DNA from: Alkaliphilus peptidifermentans DSM 18978
GTDB taxonomy: Bacteria; Bacillota; Clostridia; Peptostreptococcales; Natronincolaceae
Reading direction: 5' to 3'
DNA: 64,000 bases
NCBI RefSeq assembly: GCF_900101495.1
Contig: NZ_FMUS01000007.1
Coordinates: forward strand, 89,519-153,518
The notes below the pieces were generated by a model that did not search any database, was not told the origin of the DNA, and was given only the letters and a program-made list of their open reading frames with translations. Below, one piece after another: positions 9,801 through 18,506 of the stretch. The position numbers and the translations under genes were made by a program. Each line of letters opens with the position of its first letter. Position 1 is the stretch's first letter.

Positions 9801-10372
9801 CTTCAGGAGAAGATGTTAACATACTAGTTATGGATACAGAAGTTTATTCTAATACTGGAGGACAATCTTCAAAGGCTAGTCCGACTGCTTCAATTGCTAA
9901 GTTTGCTGCTTCTGGTAAAAAGACCAAGAAGAAGGACTTAGGTATGATCGCAATGAGCTACGGATATGTATATGTTGCACAAGTAGCTATGGGAGCAGAT
10001 AAGAACCAGCTTATTAAAGCTATGAAGGAAGCAGAAGCATATAAAGGACCTTCTGTAGTAATAGCATACTCACCTTGTATTGCCCATGGAATTAAAGCGG
10101 GTATGGGTAAGACGCAAGAGCAGTCTAAAAAGGCTGTAGAGGCTGGATACTGGCATCTATACAGATTCAACCCAGAGTTGAAGGAACAAGGTAAGAATCC
10201 TTTTACTCTTGACTCTAAAGAGCCTAAGGCTTCCTTTAAGGAATTCTTAATGGGTGAAGTTCGTTATGCTTCACTAGTAAACAGCTTCCCAGAGATTGCT
10301 GAGGAGTTATTTATTAAAGCTCAAAAAGAAGCAGAAGAAAGATATGAAAGCTATGCAAAGCTAGCAAACTAA
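6860..10372 (+). CDS. nifJ: Pyruvate:ferredoxin (flavodoxin) oxidoreductase, single-chain
   Basis: Converts pyruvate and CoA to acetyl-CoA and CO2, reducing ferredoxin; the central fermentative enzyme of anaerobes. The 1170 residues fit the homodimeric type. Visible in order are the pyrimidine-binding domain (YPITPSSNMAE near residue 30), the gamma-like middle, a two-cluster ferredoxin insert (CIQCNQCSYVCPHA and CTGCGNCADICPAPKG, about 690-760), the proximal-cluster cysteines (CAGCGETPY), and the thiamine diphosphate site (GDGWAYDIGFGGLDH...TEVYSNTGGQSSKASP, about 960-1010). The start follows AAAGGGAGG. Base use is purine-rich with favoured codons, as for a highly expressed gene. Confidence 0.98.
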   Translation: MARKMKTMDGNAAAAYVAYAFTDVAAIYPITPSSNMAENVDEWSSYGQKNIFGQTVKVTEMQSEAGAAGAVHGSLAAGALTTTFTASQGLLLMIPNMYKIAGELLPGVFHVSARAVAGHALSIFGDHSDVMSARQTGCALLATGSVQEVMDLGGIAHLAAIKGRVPFIHYFDGFRTSHEMQKIEVIEYDEFAKLLDWDALKAFRNNALNPENPVLRGTAQNPDIFFQAKEAANRFYDEIPDLVNDYMKEINKLTGRDYAPFNYYGAEDAENIIIAMGSITDTIEETVDYLMEKGEKVGVIKVHLYRPFSEKYFFDVLPKTVKRISVIDRTKEPGALAEPLHLDIKSMFFGKENAPLIVGGRYGLGSKDTTPAQVVAVFNNLKASQPKDRFTLGIVDDVTNTSLPVEANVNAAPKGTIRCKFWGLGSDGTVGANKSAIKIIGDNTDMFAQAYFSYDSKKSGGVTISHLRFGNKPIKSTYLIDEADFVACHNQAYVHQYDLLKGLKKGGNFLLNCIWTPEELSEKLPAAMKKYIADNNINFYTINATDIASEIGLGGRINMICQSAFFKLAEVIPVEDAVKYLKDAIVDAYGSKGEKIVKMNNEAVDRGVNAITKIDVPASWSGATDEAAAAVEEPDFIKNILRPMNAQNGDILPVSAFVGTEDGTFPLGTSAFEKRGIAVHVPEWKKETCIQCNQCSYVCPHAAIRPILLDAEEVKNAPEGMDTLKAMGKEFDGLQYRIQVSPLDCTGCGNCADICPAPKGKALVMEPVEPQIVEQKDNWNYVTTVSDKSHLTNIETVKGSQFAQPLFEFSGACAGCGETPYVKLITQLFGDRMMVANATGCSSIYGGSAPSVPYCKNADGRGPAWANSLFEDNAEFGYGMFLGVQQIRARLADLMEEGLESDLSTELKDAFKFWLENKEEGKGSKEATFRLLPLLEAAKGNAIVDEIVEKKQYLIKQSQWIFGGDGWAYDIGFGGLDHVIASGEDVNILVMDTEVYSNTGGQSSKASPTASIAKFAASGKKTKKKDLGMIAMSYGYVYVAQVAMGADKNQLIKAMKEAEAYKGPSVVIAYSPCIAHGIKAGMGKTQEQSKKAVEAGYWHLYRFNPELKEQGKNPFTLDSKEPKASFKEFLMGEVRYASLVNSFPEIAEELFIKAQKEAEERYESYAKLAN

Positions 10373-10393
10373 TAATAATTTAAGCTAATACCT

Positions 10394-10428
10394 AAAAGAC
10401 GAAGCAATCTTGCTTCGTCTTTTTTATT
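10394..10428 (+). terminator. Terminator of the PFOR gene
   Basis: A thirteen-pair perfect stem (10394-10406 with 10411-10423, loop ATCT) ends in a T run. Confidence 0.92.
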
Positions 10429-10542
10429 ACATAGGTATTAAATCATCTAAATTTACCCTCCTACCTAACTCAATGGAGTGTTTAATTTTACCTTTTTAGA
10501 GTATAATGATTAAAGGATAACAATGAAGGAGGGGTGCTCTAT

Positions 10543-11769
10543 ATGATTGGATTAACACTAGAAGGTGGTGGCGCTAAAGGAGCCTATCAAATCGGTGCTT
10601 GGCGGGCCTTTAACGAGCTAGGCTTAGACTTTCAAGGTATTTCAGGTACTTCGGTAGGGGCCTTAAATGGTGCATTGATGATACAAGGAGATTATGATAC
10701 AGCCCATGAAATATGGCATAATGTTTCCCCAACAAAAATCATGAATATTGATGATCGTATATATGAGATGATTGCTGAACATCACCTAACCTCCGACAAT
10801 TTGCAACTATTTTTCGAAGAGGCTCGAAGAACCATAAAAGGGTTCGGCATTGATAATAAACCCCTACAGGATCTAATTACAAACACATTAAGGGAAGATG
10901 TGATCCGCAACTCATCTAAAGATTTTGGATTTGTAACTGTTTGTCTTACTGATCGTAAACCCTTAGAAATTTATAAAGAACAAATACCAATAGGCAAAAT
11001 GGCAGACTATCTAATGGCATCTGCTTATTTACCTGTGTTTAAATCAAAGAAGCTTGATGGTAAGTTATTTATTGATGGTGGAATTTATGATAACTTGCCA
11101 TTTGAAATGCTATATAAGAAGGGATATCGTAAAATAATTGCTGTTAGATTATTCGGTAGTGGTAGAATTAGAAAAATTAAGCATAAGGATTTAGAGGTAA
11201 TATATATAAGCCCTCAAAAATCATTAGGAAACATTTTAGACTTTTCAACAGATAGAGCACGACAAAACATAATGCTTGGATATTTAGATACATTAAAAGT
11301 ATTTAGACGCTTAAAGGGCAAGACTTTTTATATTGAAGGGGTTATTAATGAAAAGGATGCATTGGCTTTTTTTATGAATTTAGACAGTAATGCAGTAAAA
11401 AAACTAGGGCAATTGTTTAAACTACCACATAATATACCATTAAATAGACTAATTTTAGAAGAGATTATACCAAGATTTATTAAGCTTATGGAGCTTGGAA
11501 ATGAAGCTACCTATAGTGATGTATACTTTGGAGTAATCGAAGCGATAGCTTCTTTAAAGAAGCTGGAAGCCCATAAAATATACACACTTGAAGAAATAAT
11601 TGACACAATAAATAGTATTCCTTTTATACCAATAAAAAATAAAAAGGACTTCTTAATTAATACCGATATAATAGACGATATTATATTAAAGTTTGATAGA
11701 CAAAAGCTTTTAATGGAGGCTTTAAACATTATTATGCAATTTGAAAAAAACCTGTTAAAACCTTTGTAG
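10543..11769 (+). CDS. Patatin-like phospholipase family protein
   Basis: A 408-residue serine acyl hydrolase of the patatin/RssA type. It shows the oxyanion loop GLTLEGGGAKGAYQIGAW at the start, the nucleophile elbow GISGTSVGALNGAL (GTSVG serine) and the catalytic aspartate in FIDGGIYDNLPFE. About 150 C-terminal residues beyond the patatin core are helical and unassigned. The ATG at 10543 is chosen over a GTG nine bases earlier because AAGGAGGGG ends eight bases before it. It is followed at 33 bases by cardiolipin synthase, suggesting joint work in phospholipid turnover; that link is inference. Confidence 0.85.
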   Translation: MIGLTLEGGGAKGAYQIGAWRAFNELGLDFQGISGTSVGALNGALMIQGDYDTAHEIWHNVSPTKIMNIDDRIYEMIAEHHLTSDNLQLFFEEARRTIKGFGIDNKPLQDLITNTLREDVIRNSSKDFGFVTVCLTDRKPLEIYKEQIPIGKMADYLMASAYLPVFKSKKLDGKLFIDGGIYDNLPFEMLYKKGYRKIIAVRLFGSGRIRKIKHKDLEVIYISPQKSLGNILDFSTDRARQNIMLGYLDTLKVFRRLKGKTFYIEGVINEKDALAFFMNLDSNAVKKLGQLFKLPHNIPLNRLILEEIIPRFIKLMELGNEATYSDVYFGVIEAIASLKKLEAHKIYTLEEIIDTINSIPFIPIKNKKDFLINTDIIDDIILKFDRQKLLMEALNIIMQFEKNLLKPL

Positions 11770-11802
11770 TATAATTTATTAATATAGATTGGAGGTGATC
11801 CC

Positions 11803-13242
11803 TTGAGCATTCTAAGCTACCTAACATATTTTTTAGCAGTGCTGACAATATTGATTAGTATAATTATTGTGATGGAAAATAGAAATCCTTCTAGAACAAT
11901 GGCATGGCTACTTGTTTTAATTCTATTGCCTGTGGTGGGTATTTTCTTTTATCTTTATATTGGACAGAATCACCGTAAGAAAAAAACCTTTATAAAGAAG
12001 AGAAAACACGATTATGAGGTTTTAAGACAGCTATTACAAGAGCAGGCCTCCTTCTCTCAAAACACCTATATTTTTAAGCAAGCATTTAAAGGCTTAAGGG
12101 GAAGGCTTATCCCATTATTGATGAATAATACACATTCTCCTATAACAGTTAATAACGAAACTAAGATACTAAAAAATGGCGATAACACATATAGAGAAAT
12201 TCTTGATGCAATAAGAAATGCCAAAGATCATATCCATATGGAATATTTTATAATTAAAGAAAGTAAAATAGGATTTGAAATTCAACAGGCTTTAATTGAG
12301 CAAGCAACGGCTGGTATCAAGGTTCGTCTAATATATGATGCGGTGGGGTGCTGGAAGGCAAAAAAAGAATTTTTTACAGCAATGAGGGATGCAGGAATAG
12401 AAGTTTTTGCTTTTTTACCAGTGTCAATACCTCTTTTTGGAAGTCGATTGAATTACAGGAATCACAGGAAAATACTAATTATTGATGGAAAGATAGGTTT
12501 CTTAGGTGGAGTCAATATAGGTGATGAATACCTTGGAAAGAACCCACGGCTAGGTTTTTGGAGGGATACCCATCTAAAAATAAAGGGTGAAGCACTGTAT
12601 GTACTTCAGGCTATTTTTTTAATGGATTGGTACTTTGTTAGTGGAGAAGAGATAGATAGTATACGATACTTTCCTAAACAATCCCATTGCGGTGAACAAA
12701 TGATTCAAATTGCCGCCAGTGGACCAGACTCATATTGGGAATCCATACATCAGGCCTACTTCACGGCACTTACGTCTGCTACACAGAAGGTATATATGGT
12801 GTCACCATACCTAATCCCTGACGAGAGTATATTAGTCGCCTTAAAGACAGCAGCCATTAGTGGAATAGATGTAAGAATAATTTTACCAGGCAGATACGAT
12901 CATAAAACTGTGTTTTGGGCATCAAGATCACATTTTATGGAGCTTCTTGAAGCTGGTGTCAAAATATATGAGTATCAAAAGGGCTTTATCCATAGCAAAA
13001 TAGTCATCGCAGACAACAATTTTTCCAGTATTGGAACAGCTAATCTAGATATACGTAGCTTCAGCTTGAATTTTGAAGTTAATGCATTTATTTATGATAC
13101 TGACGTAAATAGAGAAATGACAATAGATTTTTTACTGGATTTGGAGGATAGTAAAGAAATTATGCTGGAAGACCATAAAAAGAGGGGTGTATCCTACAGG
13201 GTAAAAGAATCACTGGCACGTCTATTTTCTCCAATTTTATAA
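11803..13242 (+). CDS. cls: Cardiolipin synthase (phospholipase D family)
   Basis: Condenses two phosphatidylglycerols to cardiolipin and glycerol at the membrane. The 479-residue protein has two N-terminal membrane helices (about 1-55, with the PLDN-type MAWLLVLILLPVVGIFFYLYIG) and two HKD motifs: NHRKILIIDGKIGFLGG and IHSKIVIADNNFSSIGTANLD. Length and order match Gram-positive Cls. The start is TTG, set by GGAGGTGA eight bases before. It is co-directional with and close to the patatin gene. Confidence 0.93.
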   Translation: MSILSYLTYFLAVLTILISIIIVMENRNPSRTMAWLLVLILLPVVGIFFYLYIGQNHRKKKTFIKKRKHDYEVLRQLLQEQASFSQNTYIFKQAFKGLRGRLIPLLMNNTHSPITVNNETKILKNGDNTYREILDAIRNAKDHIHMEYFIIKESKIGFEIQQALIEQATAGIKVRLIYDAVGCWKAKKEFFTAMRDAGIEVFAFLPVSIPLFGSRLNYRNHRKILIIDGKIGFLGGVNIGDEYLGKNPRLGFWRDTHLKIKGEALYVLQAIFLMDWYFVSGEEIDSIRYFPKQSHCGEQMIQIAASGPDSYWESIHQAYFTALTSATQKVYMVSPYLIPDESILVALKTAAISGIDVRIILPGRYDHKTVFWASRSHFMELLEAGVKIYEYQKGFIHSKIVIADNNFSSIGTANLDIRSFSLNFEVNAFIYDTDVNREMTIDFLLDLEDSKEIMLEDHKKRGVSYRVKESLARLFSPIL

Positions 13243-13378
13243 AGTCAATACCTGCCGACTGTTGAAAATTTGTATCAGAATGAATTTAAAAGGGTTGTAA
13301 AATTTAGCAATAAAGATATTTATTGATGTCGAAATAATTATGTGAACAAAAATACTTAAAGGGGGACAAAACAAAAAA

Positions 13379-14161
13379 ATGGGACTTTTTTATGGAATAA
13401 TTTCCTTGGCAACACTAATAATTACCATCGTATTATATAAAGCCACCAAAGACTTCTCAATAAGGTATAAGCCAAAGACTACAAAAGTTGCTAATCTGTT
13501 TCTTGTACTTAACATCATTAGTGCAATTTTAACTAGCATTTTAATGATTAATTATGACTTACCGTTTATTTTTGGAATGTTTATCGGATTATTCATTAAT
13601 TATGCAGTTTTAAAGGGGCAGCTTAGGGGAGCTCAATCTTTATCAGACATAAACTATTTAAGGGGAAGCAGCTATTTAAAAGGAAAATTCAAATGGAAAA
13701 ATATAGATTGGAAGCAAATTTTATTGATGAATTTGTTTTTATCAATTTGGACTCTAGCAATTCTAGGATTTAGTAACGCTCAGATAAATCCAGATTTAAT
13801 AAACATTTCTGAAAAGTCACATTGGGCATCTTCATTTAATAACTTCCTAATTATATTTATTTTAGCCCCCTTAAGTGAAGAAATAGTATTTCGATTTTTA
13901 GGGGTAAATCTCTTTTTACATTGGTTAGGTAAAAATAAGGTAACCAAAGTAGTAGCTGTGTTAGTTCCAACATTGATATGGATGTTTTTACATTCTGATA
14001 TACTCACAAATAATTGGATCAAATATATTCAAATATTGCCACTGGGATTGGTCTGTGGATATATGCTTATAAAGAAGGATGTAGAGCACAGTATTTTGGT
14101 GCACATGGTTTTCAATATATTAGCACCAATAAATGGACTGATAATTTACAATTTGCTTTAA
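13379..14161 (+). CDS. CPBP-family intramembrane glutamic protease (Abi/Rce1 type)
   Basis: A 260-residue membrane protein with about seven hydrophobic segments. The family motifs are in order: SEEIVFRFLG (EExxxR), FLHSD (FxxxH-like) and HMVFNIL (HxxxN). Members cleave prenylated or peptide substrates within the membrane, and in Firmicutes some protect against bacteriocins. No peptide gene lies beside it. AAGGGGG precedes the ATG. Confidence 0.85.
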   Translation: MGLFYGIISLATLIITIVLYKATKDFSIRYKPKTTKVANLFLVLNIISAILTSILMINYDLPFIFGMFIGLFINYAVLKGQLRGAQSLSDINYLRGSSYLKGKFKWKNIDWKQILLMNLFLSIWTLAILGFSNAQINPDLINISEKSHWASSFNNFLIIFILAPLSEEIVFRFLGVNLFLHWLGKNKVTKVVAVLVPTLIWMFLHSDILTNNWIKYIQILPLGLVCGYMLIKKDVEHSILVHMVFNILAPINGLIIYNLL

Positions 14162-14194
14162 TTATGTAGCAATTAAATAACCGCTCCATAAAAT

Positions 14195-14231
14195 AACCCA
14201 GCAACCTTTAAAAATTAGGTGTGCTGGGTTT
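14195..14231. terminator. Bidirectional terminator between the CPBP gene and superoxide reductase
   Basis: AACCCAGCA (14195-14203) pairs with TGCTGGGTT (14222-14230), extended inward by CCT/AGG. It sits between converging genes. Confidence 0.75.
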
Positions 14232-14237
14232 ATGTAT

Positions 14238-14612
14238 TTATTCTATAGTGATTTCTTGAGTGTTTTCCCATAAGCCATGAATATTACAATAGCTTATAGC
14301 ATGAATGGTACCTGATTTTTGTAGTTTAACAGTAGTTAATCCTACGGGCTCTGTAAAATTGTCACCTTCGCCGTGGGCAGTAAAATTGAAAGTAGCCAAT
14401 TCTATTGGAAACTTTCCTCCCTCTGGATGAAAGAATACTTTAAACCAGGCAATGTAATGCTCAAATGAATTTGGGTGACCAATAGCATCACCAATTGTAA
14501 TCTTTAAATCGAACTTTTCACCAGAGCTAACCTTTGCCGGGGCATGTATAACTGGCACATGCTTTTCGCCCTTCCAGTCTCCTGATTGTAATAAGTTACC
14601 TATTGATTTCAT
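14238..14612 (-). CDS. Superoxide reductase, class II (neelaredoxin type)
   Basis: Reduces superoxide to hydrogen peroxide without making oxygen, using rubredoxin electrons in the cytoplasm of anaerobes. At 124 residues it lacks the N-terminal desulforedoxin domain, hence class II. The five iron ligands can be placed: His18 in the GEKHVPVI motif (preceded by the conserved Glu16-Lys17), His46, His52, Cys109 and His112 (CNIHG). Its own unit is divergent from a MATE exporter, and AGGAGG-like bases precede the start. No rubredoxin gene lies beside it. The peroxide it makes could be handled by the thiol peroxidase at 26.2 kb. Confidence 0.93.
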   Translation of the reverse strand: MKSIGNLLQSGDWKGEKHVPVIHAPAKVSSGEKFDLKITIGDAIGHPNSFEHYIAWFKVFFHPEGGKFPIELATFNFTAHGEGDNFTEPVGLTTVKLQKSGTIHAISYCNIHGLWENTQEITIE

Positions 14613-14824
14613 ATAAAAACCTCCTTAATTATTTACTTACTCTAAATATATTTATAACCATAATAGTCTCATAATAACAAAAAATTATAATTAAATTTTT
14701 CATAAATAAAAAGAGCTAAAATTTATAGTGCAATAGATATTAAATAATAATAAAAATTTATGCTAATAGTTAATATTTATTGTATAATAAGGTTGGCATA
14801 TAAAAAATTTAGGGAGACGAAAAG

Positions 14825-16204
14825 ATGGATATAGAAGCCAATAAGATATCACAGTTGGAAGTTAGACGAAAAATATATTCTATGATTCTGCCCATCACAG
14901 TAGAAAATGTTCTCCAGATGATGGCTGGATTTGTTGCTATGGCCATGATAGGTCGAATTGATACGGTTTCTATTGCCGCGGTAGGAATAAGCATGCGTAT
15001 AACACAGCTTATATGGGCTATGTTTAGAGGTGTTACTACAGGTGCAACGGTATTTGTATCACAAGCTTATGGTGCCAACAACATACCTAAGCTTAAGCAA
15101 ATTGTAAAGCAAACATTGATGTCAGCTATAGTGCTGGTAATAATAATGCAGCAGGTGGTTTATTGGAATGCCCCTATACTACTTAGAATTTTCGGGAAAA
15201 ATGGTCCATTACTGGAAAACGGGATTTTATATTTAAGAACTGTTTCTTGGGGGTTACCCTTTTTGGCAGTTACGTTGGTGGTTGCGGGAATATTGCAAGG
15301 GATGGGCAATGCTAAAACACCAATGAAAATAGCATTAATTATGAATATTATAAACGTCTGTTTGAATTATGTTTTTATATTTGGGCATCTGGGATTTGCT
15401 TCCATGGGGCTGAAGGGTTCTGCAATGGCAACGGTTACAGCTCAAGTTATTGCAGCTATTATTGGTTTGACCATATTATTCGGTAAAGCTGGAGTTGTTG
15501 GGAAAATTACTATAAAAGATATTATATCTTTTGATATTAAAGAGGTATCAGCAGTTTACCGTGTCGGTGGCCCTACAGCTATGGAATCTTTATTTTGGCA
15601 GTTTTCTGCAATTATACTTACAAAAATAATATTAAACTTTGGTGAGGTTGCCCTTGCAGCCTACCAGCTGGGCTTTCAGGCAGAATCCATATCTTTTATG
15701 CCAGCGGCAGGATTTGGCGTAGCAGCAACAGCCTTTATGGGTCAATCCCTTGGTGCAAATAAACCAGAAATGGGAAAGAGGTATTTAAAGGAAATTATTA
15801 AAGGATCTATGGCAATTACCAGTATAGTAGTAATAGTTTTTGTGTTTTTCCCTTCTGTAGTTATGGGACTATTGACAGATCAACAAGAAGTTATTCAGAT
15901 CGGTGTAACATATTTAATGTTTATGGGGATGGTTCAAGTTCCACAAAATATGTCTGGCGTTTTAAATGGAGCCCTAAGGGGAGCGGGACATACAAAGGTA
16001 CCTATGATAGTTGCTGCAGCAGGAATTTGGGGTATACGTATTCCCCTTTCAATCATCCTTACATCTTATTTTGGCTTTGGCATAACAGCAATTTGGGTGG
16101 CCATGTCATTGGACCTAATATTTAGGTTTACATTAAGCTATACTCTATTTAAGAGAAAAAACATATATAATTCAAAGTCTCTTCTTGTGGAGGCAGAGGC
16201 TTAA
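14825..16204 (+). CDS. MATE family multidrug/cation exporter
   Basis: A 459-residue, roughly twelve-helix membrane protein with duplicated six-helix halves: ILPITVENVLQMM and later RVGGPTAMESLFWQ, each starting a half. Members exchange sodium or protons for cationic drugs and metabolites. TATAAT at 14783-14788 lies upstream but no good -35 is seen; AGGGAG precedes the start. This is one of three MATE genes in the window, and they are not close copies. The substrate cannot be told from sequence. Confidence 0.9.
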   Translation: MDIEANKISQLEVRRKIYSMILPITVENVLQMMAGFVAMAMIGRIDTVSIAAVGISMRITQLIWAMFRGVTTGATVFVSQAYGANNIPKLKQIVKQTLMSAIVLVIIMQQVVYWNAPILLRIFGKNGPLLENGILYLRTVSWGLPFLAVTLVVAGILQGMGNAKTPMKIALIMNIINVCLNYVFIFGHLGFASMGLKGSAMATVTAQVIAAIIGLTILFGKAGVVGKITIKDIISFDIKEVSAVYRVGGPTAMESLFWQFSAIILTKIILNFGEVALAAYQLGFQAESISFMPAAGFGVAATAFMGQSLGANKPEMGKRYLKEIIKGSMAITSIVVIVFVFFPSVVMGLLTDQQEVIQIGVTYLMFMGMVQVPQNMSGVLNGALRGAGHTKVPMIVAAAGIWGIRIPLSIILTSYFGFGITAIWVAMSLDLIFRFTLSYTLFKRKNIYNSKSLLVEAEA

Positions 16205-16271
16205 GGATTGCAACCTTCAACAGTTTGTATTATAATATTATTGGAATACGAATACAAAGGAGAATTAGTGA

Positions 16272-16769
16272 ATGAGCTTATATGATGGGTGGAAGCAGTT
16301 AGCTTTTGAAGAACAGGAAGAAACGCAAGCCAATGAGTTTTGGAAGAATTATTGCGAAATGGAAAAAGGGATTTATGAAAGTATTCTTCAAAGTAAGGAA
16401 GGACATCTTAAAGGAAGTATAAAGGAATTATCACAGGAGTATAATGTAACTCCAGTATATTTCTTGGGCTTTTTAGATGGTGTCAACGAAAGTCTTGTAG
16501 AATCCATAAAGCTAGAAGAGTTAGAGGAAGAATCAACAATAGATATCACAATTGAGTTTGATAAGCTGTACTACAATATGCATGCCGCTAAAGCAGAATG
16601 GTTATATACACTTGAGGAATGGAATTCCATCCTTACAGAAGATAGGCAAAAAGAGATAAAGAAGGAATATAATTCAAGTAAAACTGTTGTTAAGGACGAC
16701 AAAGTTGGTAGGAATGACCCTTGTCCTTGCGGAAGCGAAAAAAAATATAAGAAGTGCTGTGGAAAATAA
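16272..16769 (+). CDS. SEC-C motif protein of unknown function
   Basis: A 165-residue acidic, helical protein ending in the zinc-binding SEC-C motif [21 protein letters not shown] (CxC...CC). The same tail on SecA and YecA binds zinc and contacts ribosomes or SecB. The N-terminal 130 residues match nothing recognised. AAAGGAG precedes the ATG. It follows the MATE gene by 67 bases and may be read with it. Confidence 0.75.
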   Translation: MSLYDGWKQLAFEEQEETQANEFWKNYCEMEKGIYESILQSKEGHLKGSIKELSQEYNVTPVYFLGFLDGVNESLVESIKLEELEEESTIDITIEFDKLYYNMHAAKAEWLYTLEEWNSILTEDRQKEIKKEYNSSKTVVKDDKVGRNDPCPCGSEKKYKKCCGK

Positions 16770-16777
16770 TATGTAAA

Positions 16778-16810
16778 AAAAGGCTCTAGTTGTTTATACT
16801 AGAGTCTTTT
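16778..16810. terminator. Bidirectional terminator between the SEC-C gene and argH
   Basis: A thirteen-pair stem (16778-16790 with 16798-16810, one G-U) has A-rich and T-rich flanks. The stop codon of argH lies in its loop. Confidence 0.85.
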
Positions 16811-18194
16811 CAATTAACAGGCGTCCCTTTTCAATCTGTCTTTCAACTTCCTTCCGTGAAGTGCCCCCGTAGGTATTTCTGCGGTCAACTGCAGCCTCCA
16901 CCGATAAAATATCCAAAATGTCCTCTTCAAATATTGAATTACTATTTTTCCACTCAGCCATTGATAAGTCTTCAAAGCCCTTGTTTTCGCCAATACAATA
17001 TTGCACCAAGTTACCCACAATCTCATGGGTTTCTCTGAAGGGGATACCCTTTAAAACTAGGTATTCTGCCACATCTGTTGCAAGGAGAAAGCCTTTTTTC
17101 AAGTGGGGAGCAATTTTTTCTTCCTTAGGCTTTACTCCAGCAATAAGAGGAGTAAGAACCTCTAAAACTATATTGACGGTTTCTATAGCGTGGAAAACTG
17201 GGCGCTTGTCCTCCTGTAGGTCTCGATTATAGGTTAAGGGTAAGCCTTTGATATTAACCATTAAGTCTAATAAACTACTGAGAACTCCACTGGTCTTTCC
17301 TCTTGTCAGTTCTAAAGCATCAGGATTCTTTTTATTAGGCATCATACTGGAGCCGGTGCAAAAGGAATCTGGGGGCTGAATAAAATCGAATTCCGATGTA
17401 CACCAAATAATTAAATCTTCGCTTAAACGGCTGGTGTTTAGCATAAAGGTGGAAGCAGCAAACAAAAACTCTAAAAGATAGTCCCTATCAGAAACAGTAT
17501 CTAAGCTGTTTTCAGTAGTAGAATCAAAACCTAATTCAACTCGTGTAAAATCACGATCTAATGGCAGAGTAGACCCAGCTAAAGCTCCAGCTCCCAAAGG
17601 ATTTACGTTGGTGGTTTCGTAAGCATTTTGAAATCTCTTTAAATCCCTCTCAAATTTCCAAAAATATGCCATCCAGTAATGACCAAGGGAAATAGGCTGT
17701 GCATGCTGTAGGTGAGTAAATCCTGGAATAATTACATTTATGTTATCACTTGCCTTATTTGTTAAAACCTCCATAAATTTAATGAGTTTATTCATGATGC
17801 TTTCAATTGCAGCCTTCATGAAAAGGCGGTAGTCTGTGGCTACTTGATCATTTCTCGAACGACCCGTGTGGATTTTAGCACCCAATGGACCTAATTTTTC
17901 AATAAGTCGTGCTTCTATGTTCATGTGGACATCCTCTAATGAGACTTTAGGAACAAGCTTTCCCTCTAATATTTCCATCTCAATTTCAGCAAGGCCCTGT
18001 AGAAGCTGCTCCAGTTCATTTGCATCTATCAAATTAATATGATGGAGCATCTTGGCATGGGCCTTACTTCCTAATATATCTTGACTATAGAAATGCCAGT
18101 CCATATCAAGGGATTGACTAAACTGCTGCATAACTTCAGCAGGCGAACTGGAAAAGCGTCCACTCCATAGTGCCTTTTCTTTAATATTTTTCAT
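16794..18194 (-). CDS. argH: Argininosuccinate lyase
   Basis: Splits argininosuccinate to arginine and fumarate, the last step of arginine synthesis. The 466 residues match the family, with NDQVATDYR near residue 115, THLQHAQPISLGHYW and the fumarase/aspartase signature GSSMMPNKKNPD at about 280-290. The start ATG follows AGGAGG. argG, usually its partner, is not in the window. A short palindrome TGTATAAATACA (18213-18224) lies just upstream of the ribosome site and could be an operator, but it does not fit the arginine box spacing well. Confidence 0.96.
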   Translation of the reverse strand: MKNIKEKALWSGRFSSSPAEVMQQFSQSLDMDWHFYSQDILGSKAHAKMLHHINLIDANELEQLLQGLAEIEMEILEGKLVPKVSLEDVHMNIEARLIEKLGPLGAKIHTGRSRNDQVATDYRLFMKAAIESIMNKLIKFMEVLTNKASDNINVIIPGFTHLQHAQPISLGHYWMAYFWKFERDLKRFQNAYETTNVNPLGAGALAGSTLPLDRDFTRVELGFDSTTENSLDTVSDRDYLLEFLFAASTFMLNTSRLSEDLIIWCTSEFDFIQPPDSFCTGSSMMPNKKNPDALELTRGKTSGVLSSLLDLMVNIKGLPLTYNRDLQEDKRPVFHAIETVNIVLEVLTPLIAGVKPKEEKIAPHLKKGFLLATDVAEYLVLKGIPFRETHEIVGNLVQYCIGENKGFEDLSMAEWKNSNSIFEEDILDILSVEAAVDRRNTYGGTSRKEVERQIEKGRLLIEKTLV

Positions 18195-18506
18195 TTGAAA
18201 TACCTCCTAAAATGTATAAATACACTCATTTTTAAATTTGCATATGTATCATAAATAATAAAATAAATTTTAAAATATGCAGTAAAATTCAGAAAGGCAG
18301 TAGGCATACAGTGAGTAATCTGCTTTATGAAATAGCTTGATTTATGTACATATTATAAGGATAAATCAAATAATAATACAAGTCAATACATAATCATACA
18401 CAAGTCCTCTTATTATATAGCTTTTTTCTAGGGATAGTTTTCTATTCATAATTATGATAAAATGTGAAATTAGATAACAAAGATTTACATACTACAGGAG
18501 GAAGTA
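18195..18506. other. Divergent intergenic region between argH and the dUTPase-like gene
   Basis: AT-rich with no credible ORF. No T-box (no GGTGG-ACC antiterminator block on either strand) and no riboswitch seen. It must hold the argH promoter and the promoter of the dUTPase-like gene; TAAAAT at about 18461 is a possible -10 for the latter. Confidence 0.4.

Noticed and set aside
14640..14710. PerR-like box upstream of superoxide reductase
   Set aside because: Only half of a TTATAAT-type palindrome is present; in AT-rich DNA this is not meaningful.
18195..18506. T-box or arginine riboswitch ahead of argH
   Set aside because: No T-box antiterminator sequence, no terminator in the leader, and no recognised aptamer on the minus strand.
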